A DNA stretch of 64,000 nucleotides from Mucilaginibacter lappiensis. GTDB lineage: Bacteria > Bacteroidota > Bacteroidia > Sphingobacteriales > Sphingobacteriaceae. Position 1 is the stretch's first letter, and every line of letters begins with the position of its first letter. This document shows, piece after piece, positions 53,200 through 62,004 of the stretch. The stretch lies in the NCBI RefSeq assembly GCF_900155965.1, contig NZ_FTMG01000022.1, forward strand, positions 18,919 to 82,918, in the 5' to 3' direction. The position numbers were made by a program, and so were the translations under genes. The notes beneath the pieces are model-generated. The model was not told where the DNA came from. It worked only from the letters and a program-made list of their open reading frames with translations, and ran no database searches.

Positions 53200-53573
53200 T
53201 TTTGTTCCTTGTGAAAGATTTTTTCTAAATGATTTTCTGTTGATACAATGATATATACCCCTGTGATCGGTCCGGAGGCGATAAGAAAAAGTGCAGTTAA
53301 CCCTTCTTTCAATCGTGCCGGAATACTTACTTCATTTAATATAAAGGTAACCAGCAAGCCTGCTATCACTAAAAATATTCCGATTTTTACCATATAAATA
53401 GCCGAATAGCGATTAGCTTCATCCCAGGTTTTCTGGTTTTTTAGTGCTGATGGCATTTTATAACCATACCATTTATTAATGTGTTTGGGAGGATAGTAGT
53501 GAAAGATACATCCCAGCAATAGTAAAATCACTCCAACCATTTGCGGTCCTATTATCCAACTGGCTACATTCAT
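53196..53573 (-). CDS. SdpI/YhfL-like membrane protein
   Basis: The 125-residue protein has about three membrane helices (IIGPQMVGVILLLLGCIFHYY, IFLVIAGLLVTFILNEV, ALFLIASGPITGVYIIV) and the SdpI motif NKWYGYKMPSALKNQKTWDE followed by ANRYSA. In Bacillus, SdpI gives immunity to a toxic peptide; distant members are widespread membrane proteins of unknown role. No toxin gene is nearby, and it is part of the csaA-tadA cluster, so immunity should not be assumed. It lies one base after csaA. Confidence 0.75.
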   Translation of the reverse strand: MNVASWIIGPQMVGVILLLLGCIFHYYPPKHINKWYGYKMPSALKNQKTWDEANRYSAIYMVKIGIFLVIAGLLVTFILNEVSIPARLKEGLTALFLIASGPITGVYIIVSTENHLEKIFHKEQK

Positions 53574-53574
53574 C

Positions 53575-53910
53575 TTAAATCAATTTGCTGCCGTTGGGCA
53601 CAGGTTTATCTACAGCGGCTAAAACAATATCCCCGTTTTCGTCGGCAAAGCCGGTTACTAAAAATTCCGACATAAATTTGCCGATCTGTTTTTTCGGGAA
53701 ATTAATTACCCCGATGATCTGGCGCCCTGGTAGTTCGTCTAAAGTATAATGTTTAGTGATCTGCGCGCTTGACCATTTAATGCCAAATTCGCCAAAATCA
53801 ACCCTCACTTTAAAAGCCGGTTTACGGGCTTCGGGAAATTCTGTTGCTTCGAGGATGGTCCCGATCCGGAGCTCTACTTGCTCAAAATCATGCCAGGTGA
53901 TCGTATCCAT
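53575..53910 (-). CDS. csaA: CsaA-type tRNA-binding protein
   Basis: The 111-residue protein is a stand-alone tRNA-binding OB fold: WHDFEQVELRIGTILEATEF, KVRVDFGEFGIKWSSAQITK, GVINFPKKQIGKFMSEFLVT, GFADENGDIVLAAVDKP. CsaA binds tRNA and peptides and has been linked to protein export or chaperone activity. ATG 53910 is chosen; an upstream frame adds 23 hydrophobic residues not found in the family. It starts the csaA - SdpI-like - tadA operon. Confidence 0.93.
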   Translation of the reverse strand: MDTITWHDFEQVELRIGTILEATEFPEARKPAFKVRVDFGEFGIKWSSAQITKHYTLDELPGRQIIGVINFPKKQIGKFMSEFLVTGFADENGDIVLAAVDKPVPNGSKLI

Positions 53911-53978
53911 AGCAGCAAAGGTAAAAATAGATGTGCAGATTTTTGAGGATAGATGTGCAAATAAGAAATAGTAATCCA

Positions 53979-54010
53979 CACGTCATTGCGAGGTAAGAAG
54001 CAATGACGTG
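53979..54010. repeat. Short palindrome, TGTCATTGCGAGG family
   Basis: CACGTCATTGC (53979-53989) pairs with GCAATGACGTG (54000-54010) around GAGGTAAGAA. It is a near-copy of the 7318 unit, in the gap between the helicase stop and the csaA start. Confidence 0.75.
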
Positions 54011-54028
54011 GTTGTTAAAGGTGATTAG

Positions 54029-56674
54029 TTAAAAACCTTTCTTCCGGGTAATACCCGGTTTGCGGGGTTTACGTTCAGCAGGTTCTGCAAAACCTTCGGC
54101 ACCGTAGCTGCGAGCCATTTTGGCAATGCGTTCTTCGAGGGTTTCTGTGGTCAGCTTTTCTCGACCCAGGCTGTCAACCATAATAGGGAAGGCGAATGGG
54201 GTAGGACGTTCGATGGTTTTGAGGATGATAGTTTGTGTGGCGATACGTTGCAATGCCGCCCTCAGCCGGAACTCTTCTAACTGAAAAGCCAGCGCCTCGT
54301 TATAGGCCTGGCGTACCAGCAGGTTGTCGGGCTCGTACTCGGTAAATACTTCGAACAGCAACGAAGTGGAGGCTTGCAGGTGGCGGTTTTTTACGGGCTG
54401 ACCAGGATAGCCAGTAAATACCAGTCCGCCGATGTGGGCGATATCCCGGAAACGCCGGCGAGCCATTTCGTTGGCGTTGAGGCTGTGCTGTATATCGTCT
54501 AACAGGTTATCGATGGAAAAAAAGCTGGCATCTTCCAGTACCTGTTCAATGGGCACATCCTCGTCTGTCAGTAGTTCAAAACCATAATCGTTCATGGCGA
54601 TAGAAAAGCTGGCCGGTTTTATTTTGCTGATGCGGAAGGCCAGCAACGATGCCATGCCTTCATGTACCAGTCGCCCTTCAAAAGGATAAAATAACAGGTG
54701 GTGCCCCTCGCGCGATTTGAATGACTCGATCAAAAACTCATGGCTTTGGGGCAGGTGCGAAAGCTGCTTTTGCAGATCAAACAAAGGTTTAAGCGCGATC
54801 ACTTCCTCGTCCTTTTCTACCCCATGCGCTACCTCATCCAGCTTGTCCCGGAACACCGCTGCCAGTTGCGACGACAGGGGCATGCGCCCCCCGTTCCAGC
54901 TGGGGATAATACCCTTGGTGGAGTTTGATTTTTTGACATAGGCTGTCATCTCCTTTACGCGGATAAACTCGAGGCTGCGCCCCGCGAACCAGAAAGTGTT
55001 GCCCGGTTTTAGCCTGGATATAAACGATTCTTCGATGGTGCCCAGGCTGCCGCCGCTGAGCCATTTTACACGTACGCTGAGTTCGCTGGTAATGGTGCCG
55101 ATGCTGAGGCGGTGGCGCATGGCCACACGGCGGTTATTTACTTTATACAGGCCGTTCTCTACTTCTACCTTTAAAAACTCATCATATTGCGCCAACGTTT
55201 TGCCGCCGGTGGTGATAAAGTCTAACAGCTGACCAAACTCATTGCGGGTCAAATCGGCAAAGGCGTAAGTGGTTTTTATCTCATCAAATAATTCCTCGGC
55301 CCTGAAACCATCGGATACGGCCAGTGTAACCATGTATTGAATCAGCACATCCATCGTAAGCAGAATGGGGTCGCGACTTTCAAAGATGCCCTTTTTGATG
55401 GCCTCTTTCAGGGCGGCGCCTTCCAACAGTTCCAGCGAGTGGGTAGGCACAAAATAAGCACGGGATACCGCGCCGGGATGGTGCCCACTTCGACCGGCAC
55501 GCTGCATAAAACGGGCCACGCCTTTTGGACTGCCCACCTGTACCACGGTATCCACCGGTCGGAAATCGACGCCAAGATCCAGACTGGATGTACATACCAC
55601 CAGTTTTAGGGCCTCGGCGTGCAGGGCCTGCTCCACCCAGTTGCGTAATTCGTTATCCAGCGAGCCGTGGTGCATGGCCATGATGCCCGCGTATTCGGGG
55701 TAATTATCCAGGATGGCATGATACCAGATCTCGGACTGTGAACGGGTATTGGTAAATATGAGCGTGGTTTTGCTGCGGGCTACTATTTCCATTACCTCGG
55801 GCAACAGCTTTAGTCCGATATGCCCGGCCCAGGAATAGTTCTCGACATTTTGGGGGATGATGGACCGGATATCCAACTTTTTATCCAGGTTGGCCCGAAC
55901 CATTTTGACACGCTCCGGCGGGAAATCGTTACCCAGCAAAACTTCGGCCGCCTGCTCCAGATTGCCAATGGTAGCGCTGATACCCCAGATGCGCAATTGG
56001 GCTCGAGGTTCGGGGCACGGGGAGTCGGGTTCGGGGCTTGAGTGGGAGTTTTTCGACGTTGTTTTATTTTCATTTCCCGCACCACCTATCTTGTTTCCCG
56101 AACCCCGCAACTCGCTCCCCGCACCCAAAACTTTCAACTTAGACAATCCCAACTCTACCTGTACGCCGCGTTTGGTACCCAGGAGTTCGTGCCATTCGTC
56201 GATCACGACTACCTGTAGGCCGGCGAACATTTTGGGGTACTCCTTTTGAGCCAGCATCAGGTGCAGGCTTTCGGGGGTGGTGAGCAGTACTTCGGGTAGT
56301 TTTTTCTTGAGGGCCTGTTTCTCGGCAGCGGAGGTATCGCCGGTACGGGTGGCGATGTGCCAGGGTAAGCCAATCTCGTCGCAGGCTTCTTGCATGGCTT
56401 TGCGGATGTCGTTGGTAAGTGCGCGCAAGGGCGTTATCCACAGCATGAGTAAACCATTGTTTTTTTGTGTGGTATAGGTATCGGGATGTTGATTGATGAA
56501 GCCGGCCAGAAATGGCAGGAACAGCGCGAAGGTTTTACCACTGCCGGTAGGCGCGTTGAGCAAACCGGAATATCCCGAAAGATAGGCAGCCTCCATTTCC
56601 TGCTGAAAAGGGAACTGCTGCCAGTTTTTCTGCCTGTACCACTGCTGTATAACCTGTTGGCCTTTTGATGTCAT
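54029..56674 (-). CDS. Ligase-associated DEXH-box helicase with an in-frame insertion
   Basis: The 881-residue Lhr-like helicase has Walker A APTGSGKT (residue 41-48), DEWHELL (159-165), motif III-like SATIGNLE and the C-terminal half typical of the family that accompanies an ATP-dependent DNA ligase and nuclease in DNA damage response. Those partners are not in the window. Residues about 183-226 (from GAGSELRGSG to CPEPRAQ) interrupt the normal link between VELGLSKLK and LRIWGISATIGN. The insert is Gly/Ser/Pro-rich and encoded by a palindrome (55999-56126) in frame. A loop here may be tolerated, so the helicase is probably functional. Confidence 0.9.
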   Translation of the reverse strand: MTSKGQQVIQQWYRQKNWQQFPFQQEMEAAYLSGYSGLLNAPTGSGKTFALFLPFLAGFINQHPDTYTTQKNNGLLMLWITPLRALTNDIRKAMQEACDEIGLPWHIATRTGDTSAAEKQALKKKLPEVLLTTPESLHLMLAQKEYPKMFAGLQVVVIDEWHELLGTKRGVQVELGLSKLKVLGAGSELRGSGNKIGGAGNENKTTSKNSHSSPEPDSPCPEPRAQLRIWGISATIGNLEQAAEVLLGNDFPPERVKMVRANLDKKLDIRSIIPQNVENYSWAGHIGLKLLPEVMEIVARSKTTLIFTNTRSQSEIWYHAILDNYPEYAGIMAMHHGSLDNELRNWVEQALHAEALKLVVCTSSLDLGVDFRPVDTVVQVGSPKGVARFMQRAGRSGHHPGAVSRAYFVPTHSLELLEGAALKEAIKKGIFESRDPILLTMDVLIQYMVTLAVSDGFRAEELFDEIKTTYAFADLTRNEFGQLLDFITTGGKTLAQYDEFLKVEVENGLYKVNNRRVAMRHRLSIGTITSELSVRVKWLSGGSLGTIEESFISRLKPGNTFWFAGRSLEFIRVKEMTAYVKKSNSTKGIIPSWNGGRMPLSSQLAAVFRDKLDEVAHGVEKDEEVIALKPLFDLQKQLSHLPQSHEFLIESFKSREGHHLLFYPFEGRLVHEGMASLLAFRISKIKPASFSIAMNDYGFELLTDEDVPIEQVLEDASFFSIDNLLDDIQHSLNANEMARRRFRDIAHIGGLVFTGYPGQPVKNRHLQASTSLLFEVFTEYEPDNLLVRQAYNEALAFQLEEFRLRAALQRIATQTIILKTIERPTPFAFPIMVDSLGREKLTTETLEERIAKMARSYGAEGFAEPAERKPRKPGITRKKGF
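55999..56126. repeat. In-frame palindromic insertion inside the DEXH helicase
   Basis: The left arm at 55999-56036 (GTTCGGGGCACGGGGAGTCG, GGTTCGGGG) is imperfectly mirrored by the right arm at 56097-56126 (GAACCCCGCAACTCGCTCCC, CGCACCC). The unit adds about 43 codons. Confidence 0.65.
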
Positions 56675-56789
56675 ATAAAGATAACCTAAGATACTGTTAA
56701 AAGTTTATTTTAAAATTCCATTTTTTTATTTGGTTATTAATTTGGAATTACAAATTTTTATAACTTAATTTGGAGTAAAATAATTGGTT

Positions 56790-57497
56790 ATGGGAAAGCG
56801 CGTAGAATATCCTAATGCTTCATTCAAGTCTGCTCAAGAATTGGCTAGTGCAGTTGATTCATTAGGGGGGACTTGTTCCGCTGAATTGTGTGCGGAAAAA
56901 ATGGGTAATAAACTAGGAGGGGGCTTTTTTTATATTGTTAGCTCTGCTCAGAAATTTAATCTGGTAAGCCAAAAGTCTGGGCAATTAACTTTGACCCCTT
57001 TATATCGAGATATAAAACTCGCTTATACAGAGGAGGAAAGAAAGCTGCTCTTGGCGCGGTCTTTTTTATCGCCACCAGTATTCTTAAGATTATACGAGCG
57101 ATTCAAAGGTAAAGAATTGCCCATCGGAATGCTTGATAAAATGTTGATTAAAGAATATGAAGTAGACGAGAATGCTGCTGGTAGAATTAAGAAATATTTT
57201 ATTGAAGGAGCTAAAACTACCGAGTTGCTAAATGCACAAAACCAACTCGTTTTGTTTGATAATGGTAATGGATTTAAAGTAGAAGAGTCAAATACTGACG
57301 ATATTGCTAATCAAAAAGACATTTCGGAGGCCTCTGTAGAACCAACTATTATTAGTTTATCAGATTTAGATGAGTTTACTTTTCATATTACCGGTCCTGG
57401 TATTAATTCAAGAATAGCAATAAGAGAAGAAGAGGATTTTATAATATTAGAAGCAATGATCAAAAAGATTAAAAAGAAATTTGACTTCTCAATATAA
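56790..57497 (+). CDS. AT-rich hypothetical protein, DUF5343-like
   Basis: The 235-residue protein, from ATG 56790, resembles DUF5343-type proteins: KRVEYPNASFKSAQELASAV, GGFFYIVSSAQKFNLVSQKS and a winged-helix-like middle; this similarity is from memory and uncertain. The start is chosen over a TTG two codons upstream. Base use is visibly more AT-rich than the flanking genes, which suggests recent transfer. It is followed by its own terminator. No function is assigned; families like this sometimes occur in mobile or defence islands, but no partner genes are seen. Confidence 0.7.
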   Translation: MGKRVEYPNASFKSAQELASAVDSLGGTCSAELCAEKMGNKLGGGFFYIVSSAQKFNLVSQKSGQLTLTPLYRDIKLAYTEEERKLLLARSFLSPPVFLRLYERFKGKELPIGMLDKMLIKEYEVDENAAGRIKKYFIEGAKTTELLNAQNQLVLFDNGNGFKVEESNTDDIANQKDISEASVEPTIISLSDLDEFTFHITGPGINSRIAIREEEDFIILEAMIKKIKKKFDFSI

Positions 57498-57504
57498 AAA
57501 TAAA

Positions 57505-57526
57505 CCCAGTTGCTGTAACAACTGGG
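57505..57526 (+). terminator. Terminator of the AT-rich DUF gene
   Basis: CCCAGTTG (57505-57512) pairs with CAACTGGG (57519-57526), followed by CTAATTGTT. Confidence 0.75.
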
Positions 57527-57542
57527 CTAATTGTTCATTGTA

Positions 57543-57659
57543 ATGAGGAAAAAAAATCAACCTCAGGACGATTGGATTTACACACCATATATAACTGTTA
57601 AGGGAAAAAGGGTGTATCCAAAAAAATCTAAAGTTTTCAAATTTAAGCGAAAACCTTAG
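57543..57659 (+). CDS. Small basic protein (38 aa)
   Basis: ATG 57543 to TAG 57657-57659 encodes 38 residues: MRKKNQPQDDWIYTPYITVK, GKRVYPKKSKVFKF, KRKP. It has a balanced, protein-like composition (aromatic and basic). It starts 16 nt after the DUF-gene terminator and ends before a second terminator, so it seems to be its own transcript or a readthrough gene. The KGKRVYPKK pattern occurs in small Bacteroidota proteins I recall only vaguely. Function unknown. It may be a partner of the adjacent AT-rich gene. Confidence 0.5.
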   Translation: MRKKNQPQDDWIYTPYITVKGKRVYPKKSKVFKFKRKP

Positions 57660-57666
57660 AGTCCGG

Positions 57667-57698
57667 AAAAGGCTATCCTCAAGGAGGAATAGCCTTTT
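57667..57698 (+). terminator. Terminator of the 38-aa gene
   Basis: AAAAGGCTATCCTC (57667-57680) pairs with GAGG-ATAGCCTTTT (57684-57698) with one bulge, followed by a run of Ts. Confidence 0.85.
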
Positions 57699-57785
57699 TT
57701 TATACAAAATAAATAAAATAATTGGGAAAATGAAAGAATTTCTTCTTTTAAATACTTCACCCAACAAAATAAATATAATACCGTT

Positions 57786-58394
57786 ATGATAAATATGATG
57801 AAGAATAGTGCGCTATTATTATGCTGTGCGGCCCTGTTTGCCTGTAAACAGCCAGGACAAAAACAAAACAGTGCTGATACCACAGCGAATGCTGCTTATA
57901 CTGCTAAAGCCAAAACCGCTGTAACTAATAAACTGATCACTCCGGGCAGAAGCATTGGTGACATTGTATTAAGTGAAGATGTAACCAATGTGAGCCAGTT
58001 ATTGGGCAGGCCCGATAGTTCGGACGCGGCTATGGGAAGCTCCTTAATGGTATGGTATGCTGGGCATAAAACTAATGGTTACCGAACCAGTGTATTTGCT
58101 CACCGTAAAATGGGCGATAAGGATGAGATCATCAGCAGGATACAGAAGATATTAGTTAATTCGCCGGAATATAAAACCGCAGAAGGCATTGGGGTGGGAA
58201 GCACTGCCGATGAGATCAAAAAAAGCTACAACCTGAAACCAACCAGCGACTATATAAATAAGGATGTTAAAGTACAGATTTATACTGATCTGGATAAAGG
58301 AATCTCTTTTGAGATAGATGCTAGTGGTAAATGCATCGGTGTGGTGGTGCATCAGCTACATGATACGGCTGTTGCTTATTTAAATATGCATTGA
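57786..58394 (+). CDS. Hypothetical lipoprotein
   Basis: The 202-residue product has a lipoprotein signal (ALFAC, Cys20) and a body with KLITPGRSIGDIVLSEDVTN and GIGVGSTADEIKKSYNLKPT. The IGDI and GSTADEIK repeats suggest two copies of a small alpha/beta domain found in exported Bacteroidota proteins. No function is recognised. It is followed by a palindromic repeat and a terminator and converges with the M16 peptidase. Confidence 0.75.
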   Translation: MINMMKNSALLLCCAALFACKQPGQKQNSADTTANAAYTAKAKTAVTNKLITPGRSIGDIVLSEDVTNVSQLLGRPDSSDAAMGSSLMVWYAGHKTNGYRTSVFAHRKMGDKDEIISRIQKILVNSPEYKTAEGIGVGSTADEIKKSYNLKPTSDYINKDVKVQIYTDLDKGISFEIDASGKCIGVVVHQLHDTAVAYLNMH

Positions 58395-58416
58395 GGGTAA
58401 CCGAACCTACAACGGA

Positions 58417-58489
58417 TGTCATGCTGAGCACCGTCGAAGCATGGTGGCGGGCTTCTGCGCTCTACCCTTCAACGGGCTCAGGGTGACAC
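58417..58489. repeat. Palindromic repeat, TGTCATGCTGAGC variant
   Basis: TGTCATGCTGAGCACCGTCG (from 58417) is mirrored by CTTCAACGGGCTCAGGGTGA ending CA at 58489. It is a member of the dispersed TGTCAT family. Confidence 0.7.
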
Positions 58490-58498
58490 CCTAAAATA

Positions 58499-58534
58499 AA
58501 AACGCCCCACCGGATTTATCCGGCGGGGCGTTTT
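58499..58534. terminator. Bidirectional terminator before the M16 peptidase
   Basis: AAAACGCCCC-CCGGAT (58499-58515) pairs with ATCCGG-GGGGCGTTTT (58518-58534), with one mismatch. T runs on both strands suit convergent genes. Confidence 0.9.
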
Positions 58535-58559
58535 GGGTTTTAATATCCCGGGAGAAAAA

Positions 58560-61430
58560 CTATTTCTTTTCGGTTTTCTCTGGCATCAGTACCAGTTTGA
58601 TGTAATTTTTACCACTCAGGTATTTGTTGGCGGCATCTTTGGTGCTTTGAACAGTTACCTGCTCCAGGCTACTCACGTGGCTCAGGATCTGGTCGGGGTT
58701 CTCTTTGTTTTGTAAGGAAGATGCCAGGTAACTTGTCCAGAAGAAGTTTTCTTTTAGCTGTTCCTGTGTTGAACGGGCTTCTTTAGCCACAAACTTCTGG
58801 ATGTCTGTTGGTTGGGCACCGTTCTGTTTGATTTTGCCAATTTCTTCAATTGTAGCATTGATCAGCTTATCCACATTTTCGGGTGCGCAACCAAAATAAA
58901 TGGTAATAGTATAACGACCACCCGGAATTTTATGGTAAGAAGCACGTACACCCGGAGCATACACGCCACTTTCCTGCTCGCGCAGGCGCTCTATGAGTTT
59001 AATGTTTAATACCTCTTCCAGTGCATCCATTTGCAGGTTGTTGGCATCGTTATAATCATAATCGCCACTGAAAACCAGTTGTACACTGCTTTTTTCGCCT
59101 ACACCTTTATTTACGGTGGTGTTGATAATGCCGGCAGGCGGATGGATCTCGAGATTTTTATAATTCTCGTTGCTGTTGGTTGATGGCAGGGCACCCAGGT
59201 AATGGATTAGGAATGGTTTAATAGTTTCTACATTGAAATTACCAACCAGGGTAAAGGTAAATCCGCTGGCATTGGCGAAACGGCTTTTATAAAAGCTGTA
59301 AGCTTTATCTAATGTGGCTTTGTTTAACCTGTCGATCGTGGTTACCATCGACCTGAAATTATGATTGCTCAAAACAGCCGATACGGTATCCTGGAAAACG
59401 TTTACAGGGTCAAGACCGCGATTGGCCAGCAGCGACCGGGTTTGGTCAATTTGTGATTGCCAGATATCCTTATCCTTACGTGGCTGAGTAAAATACAAGT
59501 AAACAAGCTGCATAGCTGTTTCAAAATCTGCCGGCGACGAATTGCCGTTGATACCCTGTGCATAGTCACTAATATATGGTGATATGTTTACGTTTTTGCC
59601 CGCAAGCTTTTTATCTAACTGGCCCTGGTTAAACTGGGCAATACCGCTGCTGCTTACGATAGGGGCAGCTAAATTGGCCGAAGTAAAATCATCGTCACTG
59701 GCCAGTGATGTACCACCAAAAGAATAGCCGTTGATCAGGATCTGGTCGTTACGGAATTCGGTAGGTTTTAAAACAACCTTTACCCCGTTGCCCAAGGTAA
59801 GGGTGGTAGTACCGATGGCTTCATCCTTCACCTCGTTGGTTACAGCACTACCATCGGGAAGTTTGCTCATCAGTGGGTCCGACGATACATTATCAACATA
59901 GGCAGTTATATTTTGCCCTGCCGAAGCGATCCATTGTAAAATGGTTTTTTCATCGGGCAGTTTGTCTTTATCCTTATCAGGTCCTTCCACAATCACCACG
60001 CGGTTTTGATCACTGATGAATTTACCGGCAAGGGCGTTCATTTCGGCAAGGGTTATTTTACCAATATTATTTACATAAAAATTGTATTCAAATTCAATCC
60101 CGGGTATGGCTTCGCCGGTTAAAAAGTTTTGCTGATACTCCCGTACAAAATTTACCGAACGGGTTTTATCACGCTCTTTATAAGCATTGCCAATGCCTAC
60201 CAGCGCGTCTTGCTTGGCGCGTTCCAGTTCGGTAAGGGTAAAGCCAAATTTGCGGGCGCGTTCGGTTTCGGCAACTACGGCTTTAACCGCAGCTTCCAAC
60301 TCGCCGGGTTTGGATACGGCGATAGACGTAAACGCGTCCTGCTCACCAATAAAATCACCATAGCTGGATCGGCCATATAAAAACGGTGGATTTGGTTTTT
60401 GCAGCAATTCACCTAAACGGGCGTTTAGCATCTGGTTAAACAATTGCTCGCGTATTTGCTGCATGTAGTCGGTAGTAGTTTTGGTAGGCGCTCCAGGATG
60501 TTTTACAACGATCTGGGCAAGCGTGTACGGAAACTCCTTATCAGTAGCTATTTTAACCGCGGTACCTGGTGTTGGTGGTACGGTATATTTGGTACGTGGT
60601 TTTTCGCCGGCAGGGTTTTGCAGCTGCGAAAAATCTTGTTTGATGAGTTCTTCTACCCGTTTAGGATCAAAATCGCCCACAGCTATCACCGCCTGTAGAT
60701 CGGGACGATACCAATCGTGGTAAAAACTTTTAATGGTTTCCGGTTTAAAATTTTTCAGTATATCCTCTTTACCTATAGGCAAACGCAAGGCATAGCGCGA
60801 ATTATTCAGCAGCACAGGTAAGGTTTGCAGCTGTAAGCGCTCCTGCGCGTTTTTACCACGAAGGCGTTCTTCCTCTAAAACCACACCACGTTCTTTATCA
60901 ATCTCGCTGGGGTCAAAGCTTACATAGCCGGCCCAGTTGGCCAGTATTTTAAAGCCGTTCTCGAATATCTTAACGGTATCAGACGGAATAGGTAGCTGGT
61001 ACACGGTTTCGTTAAAGGAAGTATAGGCATTCAGGTCGGCGCCAAATTTCACACCTGATTTTTGAAGGTAATCAACCATTTGATTCTTCGGGAAATCGCG
61101 GGTACCGTTAAAGGCCATGTGCTCGGTAAAGTGAGCCAGACCCTGCTGATCGTCAGTTTCCAGAACTGACCCGGCTTTATTCACGAGGTATAGTTCGGCC
61201 TTGTTCTTGGGCTCCACGTTCTTGCGGATGTAATAAGTTAAACCATTGGGCAGCTTACCTATGATTACCTGATCGTCAACCGGCAGCAGATTACCTTTGG
61301 TAGCCACTTGTGCAGCAGCCGGTTTATTTTTTGCTGCTACGGCTGGTTTCTTTTTTACTTGTGCTATGGCGCTTCCGGAGGTAATGACTAATGCCAGGGC
61401 AACTGCGGAAAGCTTCAGGTTTAAATTCAT
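58560..61430 (-). CDS. M16-family metallopeptidase
   Basis: The 956-residue insulinase-type peptidase has a signal peptide (ending GSAIAQ), two M16 repeats, and the inverted zinc motif HFTEH (His100, Glu103, His104), with the downstream glutamate in the VVLEEERLRGKN region. The second half lacks that motif, as is normal for the inactive partner domain. It probably degrades peptides in the periplasm. It is single in the region and ends by the 58499 terminator. Confidence 0.93.
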   Translation of the reverse strand: MNLNLKLSAVALALVITSGSAIAQVKKKPAVAAKNKPAAAQVATKGNLLPVDDQVIIGKLPNGLTYYIRKNVEPKNKAELYLVNKAGSVLETDDQQGLAHFTEHMAFNGTRDFPKNQMVDYLQKSGVKFGADLNAYTSFNETVYQLPIPSDTVKIFENGFKILANWAGYVSFDPSEIDKERGVVLEEERLRGKNAQERLQLQTLPVLLNNSRYALRLPIGKEDILKNFKPETIKSFYHDWYRPDLQAVIAVGDFDPKRVEELIKQDFSQLQNPAGEKPRTKYTVPPTPGTAVKIATDKEFPYTLAQIVVKHPGAPTKTTTDYMQQIREQLFNQMLNARLGELLQKPNPPFLYGRSSYGDFIGEQDAFTSIAVSKPGELEAAVKAVVAETERARKFGFTLTELERAKQDALVGIGNAYKERDKTRSVNFVREYQQNFLTGEAIPGIEFEYNFYVNNIGKITLAEMNALAGKFISDQNRVVIVEGPDKDKDKLPDEKTILQWIASAGQNITAYVDNVSSDPLMSKLPDGSAVTNEVKDEAIGTTTLTLGNGVKVVLKPTEFRNDQILINGYSFGGTSLASDDDFTSANLAAPIVSSSGIAQFNQGQLDKKLAGKNVNISPYISDYAQGINGNSSPADFETAMQLVYLYFTQPRKDKDIWQSQIDQTRSLLANRGLDPVNVFQDTVSAVLSNHNFRSMVTTIDRLNKATLDKAYSFYKSRFANASGFTFTLVGNFNVETIKPFLIHYLGALPSTNSNENYKNLEIHPPAGIINTTVNKGVGEKSSVQLVFSGDYDYNDANNLQMDALEEVLNIKLIERLREQESGVYAPGVRASYHKIPGGRYTITIYFGCAPENVDKLINATIEEIGKIKQNGAQPTDIQKFVAKEARSTQEQLKENFFWTSYLASSLQNKENPDQILSHVSSLEQVTVQSTKDAANKYLSGKNYIKLVLMPEKTEKK

Positions 61431-61495
61431 ATAATTAATGGGATATATAAATGCTAAGATGCAAAACGAAATTCTTAGTTACAAATTACTCGAAG

Positions 61496-62002
61496 TTAAT
61501 TATTCTTTTGGGCCGGAACTGTGTCCGCCTGAAACGCGTCCTTCATCATTTGCTCTAGCTCGGGGCGATGAGCTTCAACGGATTGTTGGCCCAGTAGCAT
61601 ACCTTTTTGCATGAGCTCGGGTAGCTTTTCGCCTACTTTTTTACCCAGCGGGGTGTTGTAAAAGGCAGTTAGCTGATTGAGCTCACTTTCCGTAAACTCA
61701 GCAGCATATAATTTTGCAATAGGACCCTTCAACGCATCCCAGGTAAAGTATTTACCCATAAAAGTTTTCATGACTTTAACAAAAGACGCCCGGTGTTCTT
61801 CAGGTATTTGTGTGCTGCCGGTATTTATCGTTTTATCGATGAGATCTCCGAATTGTTTATCAATACCGGTTGCTATTAAACATTGTTCGGCTGCTTTCAG
61901 CTGCCCTTGTGTATATGTGGGCTGGGTTGTTTGTGCCTTGATGCTGCCTGCCGATAAAATAAACAAACAGATAAGTGTGATAAGGTTAAGTTTGATTTTC
62001 AT
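61496..62002 (-). CDS. Exported DUF2059 protein
   Basis: The 168-residue protein has a signal peptide (ending GSIKAQ) and the DUF2059 pattern: QGQLKAAEQCLIATGIDKQF, then AEFTESELNQLTAFYNTPLG, then KKVGEKLPELMQKG. The helical body and the FYNTPLGKK motif are distinctive. ATG 62002 is chosen; the longer frame from 62056 adds 18 codons and overlaps the neighbouring acyltransferase gene. DUF2059 function is unknown. It probably shares a transcript with the upstream acyltransferase gene. Confidence 0.88.
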   Translation of the reverse strand: MKIKLNLITLICLFILSAGSIKAQTTQPTYTQGQLKAAEQCLIATGIDKQFGDLIDKTINTGSTQIPEEHRASFVKVMKTFMGKYFTWDALKGPIAKLYAAEFTESELNQLTAFYNTPLGKKVGEKLPELMQKGMLLGQQSVEAHRPELEQMMKDAFQADTVPAQKNN

Positions 62003-62004
62003 AC

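Noticed and set aside
53196..53573. SdpI-like protein as a toxin-immunity system
   Set aside because: No toxin gene is adjacent, and the gene is embedded in a csaA-tadA housekeeping operon.
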